Assembly: GCF_022026395.1 (NCBI RefSeq)
Contig: NZ_CP041767.1
Location: 4,062,501-4,126,500, forward strand
Reading direction: 5' to 3'
Source: Brevibacillus brevis
GTDB lineage: Bacteria > Bacillota > Bacilli > Brevibacillales > Brevibacillaceae
DNA length: 64,000 nucleotides
The notes beneath the pieces are model-generated. The model made no database searches, was not told where the DNA came from, and saw only the letters and a list, made by a program, of their open reading frames with translations. The position numbers and the translations under genes were made by a program. Of this stretch, positions 38,068 through 46,280 are shown piece by piece (the stretch's first letter is position 1; every line of letters starts with the position of its first letter).

Positions 38068-38707
38068 CCCTTTTTATAGCCAGCCATGCCAGTATCGTGA
38101 TTCCGATTGCCATCCCAAAGAAAATCCACACTAAGGAAGCAATTCCATATGTACTTGCTAATTTAAACAAGACCGTTATCAATACACCTGTTACAATGAT
38201 CAGTGACAAAATCACCATGTTGATTCTATGGTAAATAAAGAAAGGCGCTCCGTCTCTGACAAATGTAAATTGCAGTCCAAATTTCCTAAGTCCATAGCAT
38301 AATGCAAAGGTAAGAAGTGCGGAGATTGTCTGGAATATGAACCCCGTGTTGATGGTTCGATCCTCTAAAGCTTCAATTGTCTCTAAGGTTCCTATGACGG
38401 TCAGGAAGAACACTTCCATCATCTGAATCCCCAAGTAGATTCCTGCTGTTATAATAGTCATTAAGGCAGCATGTCCCCAATTCACGTTCCATACCAGGAT
38501 TAATGCCCCAAAGATTATGACGACTTGAGCTATGGTTGCATAGTCTCCATATGGCGTAAATTGTCGCAGCCCAAACGAGAAAAGCATTAATACCAGACTC
38601 ACAAAGAGAATCCGATTGATATGCACAAAAAAACCGAACCTAAATAGCGTAGTCATAAGAGCAAATATTGCAAGGTATTCCAATGTTGAAAATAGGACAA
38701 ACAGCAT
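38051..38707 (-). CDS. Polytopic membrane protein resembling a kinase-less AgrC sensor domain
   Basis: A 218-residue, almost wholly hydrophobic protein with about six to seven predicted transmembrane segments and a short basic/acidic C-terminal tail (IKRDGEYD). It is the first gene of the agrBD operon, in the place where a receptor could be encoded. Its size and layout match the sensor half of AgrC, but there is no histidine-kinase region: the frame stops after the last helix and agrB begins. No kinase or response regulator gene lies in the flanks. It could be a receptor without a kinase, an exporter or an immunity-like partner. The family assignment is by layout only. Confidence 0.6.
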   Translation of the reverse strand: MLFVLFSTLEYLAIFALMTTLFRFGFFVHINRILFVSLVLMLFSFGLRQFTPYGDYATIAQVVIIFGALILVWNVNWGHAALMTIITAGIYLGIQMMEVFFLTVIGTLETIEALEDRTINTGFIFQTISALLTFALCYGLRKFGLQFTFVRDGAPFFIYHRINMVILSLIIVTGVLITVLFKLASTYGIASLVWIFFGMAIGITILAWLAIKRDGEYD

Positions 38708-38981
38708 GGAACTTTTTCACCTCAATTACTTATATGAGGGTTATATTCTACTAGAAACGACAGATTCCTGCTTTAATTTACCAGATTTGACATTTTAGAG
38801 CGTTCGAGTGTCATTGAGCTTAGAAGTATGAGTTTTGAAGTAAAGAAGTGCTTGAGGTACAAATTATCAAGATGATAACATTGGCGTTTTTACGACCTTA
38901 GGGACAGCATTGTCTCCTCGAAACCTGAACAGAACGTATAAACCTGCTCCTAAAGCTCTAACTCCTTCAAACATTAGTGAA

Positions 38982-39020
38982 CCCAAAACAAAAACCGCCC
39001 GGTTATTTACCCGAGCGGCT
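38982..39020 (-). terminator. Intrinsic terminator downstream of the immunity gene
   Basis: CCGCCCGGT (38995-39003) and ACCCGAGCGG (39009-39018) pair with one mismatch or bulge. On the minus strand GGTTTTTGTTTT follows. The remaining sequence between 38708 and 39170 shows no gene that I can support. Confidence 0.65.
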
Positions 39021-39170
39021 TATTCATCGTGTGTAGCCTTCTTATAGAGCGTCAACCTTCAAATCATCATAATTAAGTGCTCTTCATGAAGAACAAAGGT
39101 TATGTTAGGGATTGTAAGATGAAGGACTCATTCGGCACTGGGTAGCCCTACCAAGCCAAATACGCACAGT

Positions 39171-39683
39171 TTACGATTTTTCTTCACACACTCGAATAAT
39201 CTCTTTAGGTATTGACTCAAACACTAATATCTCTGGTTTTGGATAAGGTCTTTTTAGCAAGTATTCTTGAAGTGTCATCATGCTATCCCAATACAACTTA
39301 ATCCAATGCTCAATGCTTTCTCCCGTGTCAAAGTTCAAGGCTTCTTCATCAAAATCCTTGAAATCATCGTAGAACGCTTGGTCATAGATAGAAATAGATA
39401 TCTCACTATCAAATACGAGAATTTTATCCGTAAACATAGGAAAACAAAACGACTTAAAAAAGCGATTAGATATATCAACACCTATAGCTTCTTTAAAATT
39501 AACCCAATCCGGGATACCAAAAGGTCTCAAACTTTCAGTCTTTTCATTTTGTACTCTACCACCGTTACTATAACGATTATTAGACTTTGTAAAGTATTGT
39601 ATTCCTTCTTGCATGACTTGTTCTTCCGAAACAAAATGTGCGTGATTTTCAGGTAAATAAGCATGATACAACAATAATCTCAC
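39171..39683 (-). CDS. Probable immunity protein of the adjacent polymorphic toxin
   Basis: A 170-residue acidic, cytoplasmic-looking protein (for example FYDDFKDFDEEALNFDTGES near 105-125) with no signal peptide or membrane segment. It lies 14 bp downstream of the toxin gene on the same strand, the usual place for an immunity gene, and a terminator follows. Acidic composition is common in proteins that neutralise basic nuclease toxins. I do not recognise the family, so the function rests on position and composition. Confidence 0.6.
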   Translation of the reverse strand: MRLLLYHAYLPENHAHFVSEEQVMQEGIQYFTKSNNRYSNGGRVQNEKTESLRPFGIPDWVNFKEAIGVDISNRFFKSFCFPMFTDKILVFDSEISISIYDQAFYDDFKDFDEEALNFDTGESIEHWIKLYWDSMMTLQEYLLKRPYPKPEILVFESIPKEIIRVCEEKS

Positions 39684-39697
39684 TTTCTCTCACCCAC

Positions 39698-40924
39698 TCA
39701 CTCTTTATTTCTTGGCACATAAGGGAAATGTGAACTTCTGGTAGGATCATCTAGATGTTCAAAAACTCTGTGACTTCCCGTTGGAGTATCAGGTGTACTG
39801 ATGTTTCCGTCAAATTCTTTATAATACTTGGTGATCCGGTTTGGATTCGGATTATTTGGATTTGGCCAGTTTGAAAATGCCTTATCCGAATTAGTCATTG
39901 TTTCTAGCCTTAATTTCTCTACATCAACATCTTTCCCATATTGTGACCTATTAGGGGTAGAGGGTCTACTTGGGTCATACAGGTGCTTTTCAGAATGTGG
40001 ATTGACAAAATCTTTGGGATTGCTTCCCCCACCGGGTTTTGTAGGAACAGGGGCTTTGCCCGTCCCCTTCTTTCCCTTCTTTAACGCATTCACTATATCC
40101 TTAACATTTTTACTTCTCCCCAACGTCAGTGCATGTACGGCAAGCCCGCTGATTGCAAGTGCATCTTCGAGATTGATATCCTCATCCCGCAACGTATCCA
40201 AATCTTCTTGCATTGGCTCGATAAAGCCTTCCTTTACAAACACTTCAATACCCTTTGGTAAATCCTCCGCTGCCTTTTTCAAACCTTTTGGCAAATCATT
40301 AGCAGCTTTCTCCAAAGCCCCTGGCAACTCACTTGCCGCTTTTTGCATCGCAGCAGGAACGTCTCCCAACATCGAGATTCCTTTGACGAAATTATCCCAC
40401 ATGCTAGGCTTTTCCTGCGGCTTTTCGCAAGCTGGTCCTTGTCCAAAACCAGCAGCAGACGGCCCGCTATTTGTTGACGACTGATTCCCAATCGTCACAC
40501 CACCCAAATCCTGCCCGTCATCTTCAATCTTGATCTGCCCACAATAGAAACACATATTTGTTGATTTATTAAGCAATGCCGGATGACCACCGACCATTTT
40601 GTCCGCTTTTCCATCTATCCATGGCATTGTTGTCAGAGGTGTGCACGGCATTGGTTTAAGTACACCATTGTTGGCTGCTGTGGCAGAAGCGACTGTGGGA
40701 TTTTGTAAGCTGCTGCACTTTCCGAATGGCATGATATTTACGTTGGGAACAAAATCCATGATGTTCATTTGCGGCTTTCCTTTTACAAAAACACCATGGC
40801 TGAACGGCATTTTCAGCCGACTCTGTTTACTTCCGCTGCTGCATGATAAAATGGCTCCCACAACCACGTAGCTCTTGCGTTCAGCACTTGACTGCTGGAT
40901 ATTGATACCTTCAATATTGGGCAA
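39698..40924 (-). CDS. DUF4280/PAAR-like protein with C-terminal toxin domain (polymorphic toxin)
   Basis: A 408-residue modular protein. Residues 1-130 match the DUF4280/PAAR-like region: VVVGAILSCSSGS, PCTPLTTMPW and a Cys-x-x-Cys in MCFYCGQIKI. This part is thought to form the spike tip of contractile injection or related export machines. Residues 170-215 form an amphipathic repeat (ELPGALEKAANDLPKGLKKA). A Lys/Gly/Pro-rich linker (about 275-300) precedes a C-terminal domain of about 110 residues with HSEKHLYDPSRPSTPNRSQYG, KYYKEFDGNISTPDTPTGSHR and RSSHFPY. This is the layout of polymorphic toxins, and the conserved His/Arg/Ser-rich C-terminus suggests a nuclease, which is unproven. The probable immunity gene is directly downstream. 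GAGGAGG precedes the ATG. No secretion genes lie in the window. Confidence 0.78.
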   Translation of the reverse strand: MPNIEGINIQQSSAERKSYVVVGAILSCSSGSKQSRLKMPFSHGVFVKGKPQMNIMDFVPNVNIMPFGKCSSLQNPTVASATAANNGVLKPMPCTPLTTMPWIDGKADKMVGGHPALLNKSTNMCFYCGQIKIEDDGQDLGGVTIGNQSSTNSGPSAAGFGQGPACEKPQEKPSMWDNFVKGISMLGDVPAAMQKAASELPGALEKAANDLPKGLKKAAEDLPKGIEVFVKEGFIEPMQEDLDTLRDEDINLEDALAISGLAVHALTLGRSKNVKDIVNALKKGKKGTGKAPVPTKPGGGSNPKDFVNPHSEKHLYDPSRPSTPNRSQYGKDVDVEKLRLETMTNSDKAFSNWPNPNNPNPNRITKYYKEFDGNISTPDTPTGSHRVFEHLDDPTRSSHFPYVPRNKE

Positions 40925-41112
40925 ACAGTCTCCTCCTCTCTGTAAAGGTTTCTATACAGATGGGAGATTCTCATGTTGATCGATACATCCGATATCCAAT
41001 CTATATATAAAAAGGAAATAATACCCACGTAATGAAGTATCGGATGTGGAACGCACACTAACAATAGACACAAAGTAACAAACACACCATTATAACCATA
41101 GGTTTTTAGAAC

Positions 41113-41145
41113 CACAAAAAGCCACTCGGTTCATTCCCGAGGGCT
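41113..41145 (-). terminator. Intrinsic terminator after the ArpU-like gene
   Basis: On the minus strand GCC/CTCGG pairs with CCGAG/GGC around a short loop with one bulged base (41121-41144). GGCTTTTTG follows. The rest of 40925-41213 is noncoding. Confidence 0.6.
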
Positions 41146-41213
41146 TCTTCATCATAGATTACCTGAGTATATATGCATCTGTTCTTCTTTAAAAACGTCA
41201 TTCCGCCAACCTT

Positions 41214-41857
41214 TCAGGAACCTAACAATTCCTCACTGTACAGCTCCTTTGCTAATCGGTTAACGATATCCCGCTTCATCTCATTTATTCTTTGTCGGGA
41301 AACTCCTACATGTCGGGCAATGCTGTTCATACGCATCCCGTCCATCATACATTCAAGGACTGTTCTGTACTTGTTATCCTCAAGATTATTTGCAAAATCG
41401 TTTATTTGCCGCACCTTCTCTTCAAAGCTTTTCATTCGCTCGATTCGCTTTTCATACCGTTCTTCCGGAATAGTCAAGGTGGACAGGCGTAAGCCTTTCC
41501 CGCTCGGCATACCGGCTGCATCACCATAAGTAGCAACCAATTTCTGTTGAATCGCTGGATTTGAGGCAATCGCCTTATCAATTTCCTTCTTCAGACGTTC
41601 TACCTCTTTGACCATCCAATGATAATCCTTGATTTCTTCTTCGACTTTCTGCACTACTTCAAGCGCTGGCTCGAGATTGATAAAACCGAGCTGCCCGCTC
41701 CGATCAAGCAACCCTTGACTCTCTATAATGTAATTGTCCCACTCCGGGCATGCTTCGATCTTACCAACGTGGAGGTTGTAGACACTACAGATTGTTTTTT
41801 ACCCCATTGAGCAGCTGGACATTTTTCACAAACTTTTTCGATCAGCTTATCGTTCAC
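41214..41857 (-). pseudogene. ArpU-like phage late transcription regulator, frameshifted
   Basis: The intact 165-residue part (41711-41214) has a coiled region and a sigma-r4-like helix-turn-helix near its end (NSIARHVGVSRQRINEMKRDI), typical of ArpU-family phage regulators. Its open frame extends upstream to VYNLHVGKIEACPEWDNYII without a good start. The true N-terminus (GTG at 41857, MNDKLIEKVCEKCPAAQWGKK) is in another frame. The two join if one A is added to the six-A run at 41800-41795 (minus strand). The gene is therefore broken by a one-base deletion in a homopolymer, or this is a sequencing error. It is a phage relic in the island. Confidence 0.75.
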
Positions 41858-41937
41858 CTACACCATCTACCCTTTTCTTAATTCTCATTTAACAAATCGA
41901 GTGATTTGATAACTTTTTGAAAATTGCCCATTTTTTA

Positions 41938-41965
41938 TTGGAAGTATGGTAAAATTTAGTATAAT
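41938..41965 (+). promoter_or_regulatory. SigA-type promoter of the B-lectin gene
   Basis: TTGGAA (41938-41943), a 16-base spacer and TATAAT (41960-41965) lie 30 bp before the lectin start. Confidence 0.65.
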
Positions 41966-41995
41966 CTGCAAAATAAATCTAATAGGAGGTTATCT

Positions 41996-42487
41996 ATGAA
42001 AAAGATTATTTTGCTATTATTTGCGGTTTTCATGCTACAACTCCATTTCACTTCTGCAGCATTTGCTTTTGGGTCTGACCGTATTAAGGTTGGTGAACAA
42101 CTTTGTAATGGTTGTTTGCTACAGTCAAGTAACAATACTTACTACATCCAAATATGGAGAGGAAACCTTGAATTATGGAAGAGATTTCCCAGACCAGAAA
42201 CCCTCTTATGGACCAAGCAAACAAACGACAAATGGGGGAACCACTATCTCAAAATTGATTATTATAGCGGAAAACTCGTTTTGAGCCGTGCGAATGGTGA
42301 TCCAGTTTGGTACTCAGATAACGCTGCATGGAGCAATATCCATTATCAAGGTAAACCACCTGCAAACCTTAGAGGCGACATTCTGATTATGCAAGATGAT
42401 GGAAATTTAGTTCTGTATAACGCAACGGACTTGAATCAAGGTTGGTATCCTGTCTGGGCTTCAGATACAGGTGTAGGTGGTCCATAG
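41996..42487 (+). CDS. Secreted B-lectin (mannose-binding lectin fold) protein
   Basis: A 163-residue protein with a clear signal peptide (MKKIILLLFAVFMLQLHFTSAAFAF), so about 138 residues are exported. The mature part is a single bulb-type lectin domain. The C-terminal repeat has QDDGNLVLYN, fitting the sugar-binding motif QxDxNxVxY; an earlier repeat (LKIDYYSGKLVLSRA) is degenerate, so one functional site is expected. Such stand-alone lectins bind mannose-rich glycans, and related domains occur in lectin-like bacteriocins. AATAGGAGG precedes the ATG, a good promoter lies upstream and a terminator follows, so it is a single-gene unit. Its target is unknown. Confidence 0.85.
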   Translation: MKKIILLLFAVFMLQLHFTSAAFAFGSDRIKVGEQLCNGCLLQSSNNTYYIQIWRGNLELWKRFPRPETLLWTKQTNDKWGNHYLKIDYYSGKLVLSRANGDPVWYSDNAAWSNIHYQGKPPANLRGDILIMQDDGNLVLYNATDLNQGWYPVWASDTGVGGP

Positions 42488-42501
42488 GAAAATAATTATT
42501 G

Positions 42502-42529
42502 GAGCCGTGTAAGCTACGGCTCTTTTTTA
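42502..42529 (+). terminator. Intrinsic terminator of the lectin gene
   Basis: GAGCCGT (42502-42508) pairs with ACGGCTC (42516-42522), followed by six T residues. Confidence 0.88.
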
Positions 42530-42633
42530 CTTTTGTGAGGCAATGATGCTACCCCTAATAGAGACATTACCGAAGCATGAAAAGTTTTGTACACCGTTTT
42601 GCCCCCGTTCTTTTCAATTATTGTTGTGTGAAA

Positions 42634-42797
42634 TTGACATTATTTACAGAATGTTATAGATTGGAAAATGAGTCACCGACAATGACAAAGGGGGTGTACT
42701 CATGCTGAACAAGCACATTGTTCTGTTGGCTGTCTGCTGCACGTTACAATCGACTTTGAACACTGCACTGGCATTAGCAGTAGTTCTTTGGCGGTAA
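42634..42797 (+). CDS. Candidate small hydrophobic peptide gene with promoter
   Basis: TTGACA at 42634 and TATAGA or TAGATT near 42655-42662 look like a promoter. The frame itself is 42702-42797, 31 codons: MLNKHIVLLAVCCTLQSTLN, then TALALAVVLWR. It starts with ATG behind AAAGGGGGTG, a strong site. The peptide is a hydrophobic, signal-like segment with two Cys that ends at once. It may be a small membrane peptide or the remains of a truncated secreted protein. The next 350 bp hold nothing else that I recognise. Confidence 0.4.
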
Positions 42798-43150
42798 TGG
42801 TTCAAATAGAGCGGTGAAACCCGTTCTATTGCAACGAAAGCCAAAGAAAGTACCATCCAGATTTTTACCACACCATGACTAGCTTCAGTCAATATCAAGA
42901 TGAATTTTTCTTGGTATTGCTGTGACCTTAAAGAACTAAAAATAAAAGAAACTACACCTGCCAATTCTCATAATGATGAGGATTTTTTAATTTCACGGAA
43001 TTTTTATATCATTATTCTATTATGATTGTAATCCCTAATATCTCCTCCTGCTTTCCGCGCCTCTCATTACCATAAGAGCAGCCTTTCATTTCAACAATCC
43101 AGCTAAAAATCCGATGATTTAATAACTAAAAATATAAAAAACGATTTACT

Positions 43151-43255
43151 CTATCGCTGCCCAACTAATCCTTGCAGCTTACCCTGTATTTTTGCTTGTG
43201 CCTCTTGATCCAAATTCCCATCAAACGTCCATTGCAAAATAAAATAGCCCTCCCA
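43151..43255 (-). pseudogene. C-terminal remnant of an unidentified protein
   Basis: The minus strand reads EGYFILQWTFDGNLDQEAQA, then KIQGKLQGLVGQR and a stop at 43153-43151, a coherent amphipathic C-terminus without a start. The upstream part is missing. It directly follows, and partly overlaps, the hairpin at 43235-43278, as if a deletion joined two units. Family unknown. Confidence 0.3.
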
Positions 43256-43278
43256 GGATTATTGTCCAAGGGAGGGCT
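43235..43278 (-). terminator. Possible terminator of the PfpI-like gene
   Basis: GCCCTCCC and GGGAGGGC (43247-43254 and 43271-43278 on the plus strand) form eight perfect pairs. On the minus strand TATTTTATTTTG follows. It lies about 200 bp after the DJ-1/PfpI gene. Confidence 0.5.
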
Positions 43279-43474
43279 TCCGCATTAGTTGAAATGGTTG
43301 TTGCTCCATGCAAAAATCTGACGGCAAGTTATCCAACTAACGAGCAGTTATGGTTAAAAAATCACTAGATCAACAACACCAGTATCAATCATTTTTTCAT
43401 CGGACAGATGGAGGGGCGTAGAAAACAGTCTATTCTTTCCCTGATCGGCCACCTTCAAGTCGGATAGAATGTCA

Positions 43475-44878
43475 CTACCTTGATGCGCTTATATCTTTTT
43501 TCCTGCGGAAGAAGCGCTGATCGATGAAAAAAGCAACGATCAAGGATAGGATGCCGAGCAAAATTGGTACGCCAAACGCTTCAAAAGAGAAGGTTCTACC
43601 TTCTAGCTTCAGATGATCGGTGGCGCGATATTCGAGCCGCTTTGCAGCAAATTTCGCCGTCCCAATATCCTCCTGCTTGGCCAAATCCTCGAATGCAGGA
43701 TCCATTGCAAACCGATCCATTGCTTCGCGATGTAAGTACAGTAGTTCCGCGCTGTTGCCGCTTTCGTTCCATTGGTTGATGTCTTTGGCGGCGGCTGATT
43801 CGGCATCGGCACCGACGACAATCATTTTCGCTAGTTTCGGCACGTTTTTTATCTGATAGCGCGCGACTAAGTTAAGGCCATGCTTCGTTACGATCGGTTC
43901 GTTTGCACCGGAAACAGTCAACGTCGAAGTCGTGCCAGAAGCAGCGTACGTATCGAATGCGGCGGACAAATCTAGTTCATCAACGCCGTTATACAGCAGA
44001 ACGCCCGCTTTTACTTTGTTCCATTGATAAGCGTTGTTAAGTATGAACGTTATATCGCTGAGCCCGGCAGTGAACGGTTCCATTTGCGGTTTTTTCACGT
44101 AATCGTAAGATGGATAGTTCATCTCTACCGCTACTTTCTCCGCCGCCTCCTCACCCAACTGCTGTGAGATGACATATAGTGTAGCGTCAATTCCCGATGT
44201 CAGACCCGCAGAAGATATGATATTGCCTTGTGGGACGTAGCGCAGATCTTTCACCCACTGGACTTTCGGATATTGTTTAATGAGTCGGTCGATGTCTCCC
44301 CAATGCGTCGCGGCAGATTTGCCGTTAAGTAAGCCGGTATCAGCCAGGTTTTCTGCCCCATTGCAAATGGAAAGCAATAAAGTCTTGTCGCTTGCGTGCT
44401 TCTGAATCCATTCGCGGACAGGCGTATATTTTTTCTCATCTAGAATCGGCATAAACGGTATGACGATAATGTCCGGGCTTTTGCCGAGCATCGCATCCAT
44501 TTCGTCAAACGAATAATGCGGAACGACATCGAGTCCGCCGGTTAGTGATTTTATTTCACGATCGGGTGCAACGCCGTATACATTGTAAGCTTCCGTCATC
44601 GCAAACATCTCGTATGGGACGAGAAAATCGAACACTTCTGTTGATTCATTCGCCAGTAACACTGCCACTGTCGGTTTGTTTGCGTCATATTTCGGTACCT
44701 GCACATTCGTCAATGCAGGTGCGGCTTTATCGTAAACCGACATTACCTCATTCATTGTATTGACGAACCCGAGTGTGCCTGCACCTCCTACTAAGACAAC
44801 AAAAACGATGAGATAAATACTGATTCGCCATACAGTTTTCACATGCTTACTCTCCCTCAGGCTAAATTTCTTACCCAT
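43475..44878 (-). CDS. Membrane-anchored DJ-1/PfpI-family protein
   Basis: About 467 residues from the ATG at 44878; an in-frame TTG at 44890 is an alternative and neither has a clear binding site. One transmembrane helix near residues 18-40 and another near 435-455, followed by a basic tail, suggest both ends are anchored with the bulk outside. The first half is a class I glutamine-amidotransferase-like DJ-1/PfpI domain with the nucleophile elbow LLLSICNGAENLA and GLTSGIDATLY, as in AraC-associated PfpI domains. A second, more degenerate copy (about 290-370, AGVLLYNGVDELDLSAAFD) lacks the Cys elbow. The DNA-binding part of GlxA/AraC-type regulators is absent. Function unknown. Confidence 0.75.
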   Translation of the reverse strand: MGKKFSLRESKHVKTVWRISIYLIVFVVLVGGAGTLGFVNTMNEVMSVYDKAAPALTNVQVPKYDANKPTVAVLLANESTEVFDFLVPYEMFAMTEAYNVYGVAPDREIKSLTGGLDVVPHYSFDEMDAMLGKSPDIIVIPFMPILDEKKYTPVREWIQKHASDKTLLLSICNGAENLADTGLLNGKSAATHWGDIDRLIKQYPKVQWVKDLRYVPQGNIISSAGLTSGIDATLYVISQQLGEEAAEKVAVEMNYPSYDYVKKPQMEPFTAGLSDITFILNNAYQWNKVKAGVLLYNGVDELDLSAAFDTYAASGTTSTLTVSGANEPIVTKHGLNLVARYQIKNVPKLAKMIVVGADAESAAAKDINQWNESGNSAELLYLHREAMDRFAMDPAFEDLAKQEDIGTAKFAAKRLEYRATDHLKLEGRTFSFEAFGVPILLGILSLIVAFFIDQRFFRRKKDISASR

Positions 44879-45103
44879 AAAATGTAACAAACCAATATAT
44901 ACTTATCATCAGTCTGTAGCCCGATTACGGGGCTGGCCTAATGTAGGAACCACCTATGGACCCAGGTCTCTTTCCTTTTCTAAACGTGACTCGATAGGGC
45001 TATATGCAAAAAATGTTTTTAAATGATATATGGTAACCAAAATGGAGCTACCTCGTTCAAGCTGGTTTATGAAGAGGTCTGCCGATAGATCATAATGTTG
45101 TTC

Positions 45104-45146
45104 AAATAAAAAAGCCCTCCCCGGACTCTGAATCCGAAGGAGGGCT
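45104..45146 (-). terminator. Intrinsic terminator after the small phage-like gene
   Basis: AGCCCTCC (45113-45120) and GGAGGGCT (45139-45146) pair, with an inner CGGA/TCCG stem. On the minus strand TTTTTTATTTG follows. Confidence 0.85.
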
Positions 45147-45153
45147 ATCGCTT

Positions 45154-45363
45154 TTACTTCGTTGCTTTTTCTGTTACTCGGTCCAACATTGTAAACATGA
45201 GCCAGGGCAATTCGTTTAGGACTCCTACTGGATCGTCGGTCAATCGCTTTTTCCATTTATCTGGATCATTCAGTAGACCTTTGCAAGCAAGACTGTCAAT
45301 TGCCTTCAATCCTGATTCACGTTTCCAGTCCTCCAGCTTTAATTCTGGTTGTTCTTTATCCAC
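45154..45363 (-). CDS. Small hypothetical protein, probable phage lysis-region relic
   Basis: A 69-residue soluble protein with many charged residues (MDKEQPELKLEDWKRESGLK, then DPDKWKKRLTDDP). No known domain is recognised. It lies between the C-terminal remnant of a peptidoglycan hydrolase and a strong terminator, so it was probably the last gene of a phage lysis unit. The frame is intact, with Trp/Lys-rich content that looks like real coding sequence. Confidence 0.55.
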   Translation of the reverse strand: MDKEQPELKLEDWKRESGLKAIDSLACKGLLNDPDKWKKRLTDDPVGVLNELPWLMFTMLDRVTEKATK

Positions 45364-45390
45364 AGAGTTGTCAGACTTATCAATATCATA

Positions 45391-45534
45391 CTAGTGCAAC
45401 TCATACTTCTCGCTCAGGCTGACCAACTTTCCTGGATAGTCCGGGTCAGATGCATAACCGCCAGACTTTAGGGCCTTTGCATTCGCCTGTGGGTTTCGCC
45501 CTTCCCATTTACCATCTTTTTTACGTACCGATTA
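45391..45534 (-). pseudogene. C-terminal remnant of a phage/cell-wall glucosaminidase-like lysin
   Basis: The minus strand encodes VRKKDGKWEGRNPQANAKAL, then KSGGYASDPDYPGKLVSLSEKYELH and a stop at 45393-45391. SGGYASDPDYPGKL is characteristic of the end of the glucosaminidase (LytF/FlgJ-type) domain found in phage endolysins. Upstream of about 45535 the reading breaks: sequence in another frame (ALIVGKSPQWIRQLTRDN) is unrelated. The catalytic half is missing, so the gene is a remnant. Confidence 0.72.
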
Positions 45535-45761
45535 TCTCTAGTCAATTGGCGTATCCATTGTGGTGATTTACCAACTATTAAAGCCAATTTTGACTTGGAA
45601 ATTTCCTTTGTTGCAGCTGATCAGTTTTCGCCTTTGGTTTCGCCAAATTTTTCACCTCACTTTCGTTTTAAGCTCGTATTGTAGTGATCCGATTTTCAGG
45701 TCATCTGATGATGCAAAAATTTGAAAATGTCATCTCTGGGATCAGGTTAAGCAAAAGCGAA

Positions 45762-45840
45762 AGTAATTTTTCGAAAATAAATCTAGCGAGATTTCGGGGC
45801 TCGCTCGACCCGCATAGGGCCTACCCTGTCAGAAGGACCC
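45762..45840 (+). repeat. Dispersed structured repeat, copy 1
   Basis: This 79-bp intergenic sequence has a diverged partner at 49529-49606. Shared blocks include ATTTCGG, GCTCGCT, ACCCGCA and CAGAAGGACCC. A hairpin AGGG-CCTA-CCCT inside copy 1 corresponds to AGTG-CTTC-TACT in copy 2, so the stem is kept while the bases change. A second small stem (CGGG/CCCG) precedes it. It may be a structured RNA or a mobile-element end; no coding potential is seen. Confidence 0.6.
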
Positions 45841-45965
45841 ACAGCCGCAACCTCCCAAGTAATTGCGCCTCACTTATTTGGGCATCCACACGGTTATACA
45901 CACGTGAATACTAACAACTGCTAATACGCACGTGAACCTTAACTTTTCTTAATAAGGTGACTGTT

Positions 45966-46175
45966 ATGGAATCCCTCGCTGCTGCCCTCAAAATTGAGGG
46001 GAGTGTCAAATTTGACGCTCCTTTATTCAACGTTGAACGGAGTATGCCAGCAAAAAAAGTTTTGGGAGATTCACACTATTGGAAAAGGCTGTCGGAGTCG
46101 GTCTACAGAAATGCGATCCGGATAGTTATCATGTGGGGGGATACCTCAGAACAAGAGGAGAAGACAGGTCGTTAA
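45966..46175 (+). CDS. Doubtful small protein overlying a run of palindromes
   Basis: A 69-codon frame begins with ATG at 45966 behind TAAGGTG and ends in a terminator-like hairpin (AAGACA/TGTCTT then TTTTTC, about 46162-46190). The first third overlies three adjacent perfect palindromes at 45984-46037, so the DNA may be a structured element instead of a gene. The product (MESLAAALKIEGSVKFDAPL...) has no recognised domain. Two CACGTGAA direct repeats lie upstream at 45901 and 45929. Confidence 0.3.
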   Translation: MESLAAALKIEGSVKFDAPLFNVERSMPAKKVLGDSHYWKRLSESVYRNAIRIVIMWGDTSEQEEKTGR

Positions 46176-46195
46176 GATTTGTCTTTTTTCTTTGT

Positions 46196-46226
46196 AAACA
46201 AAAAGAAAACAGACACATGAGGTCTG
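46196..46226 (-). terminator. Intrinsic terminator of the RRNPP-peptide operon
   Basis: CAGAC (46210-46214) and GTCTG (46222-46226) pair around a short loop. On the minus strand TTTTCTTTTT follows. It lies 55 bp after the pro-peptide stop. Confidence 0.65.
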
Positions 46227-46280
46227 CTGATTGGTAGGAATTGTTATGGGCTTTATTGTGTTTATCGTATCTTGTTACAG

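Noticed and set aside
42644-42964. 106-codon minus-strand frame
   Set aside because: It runs opposite a promoter and a well-placed small plus-strand frame, lacks a binding site and has no domain.
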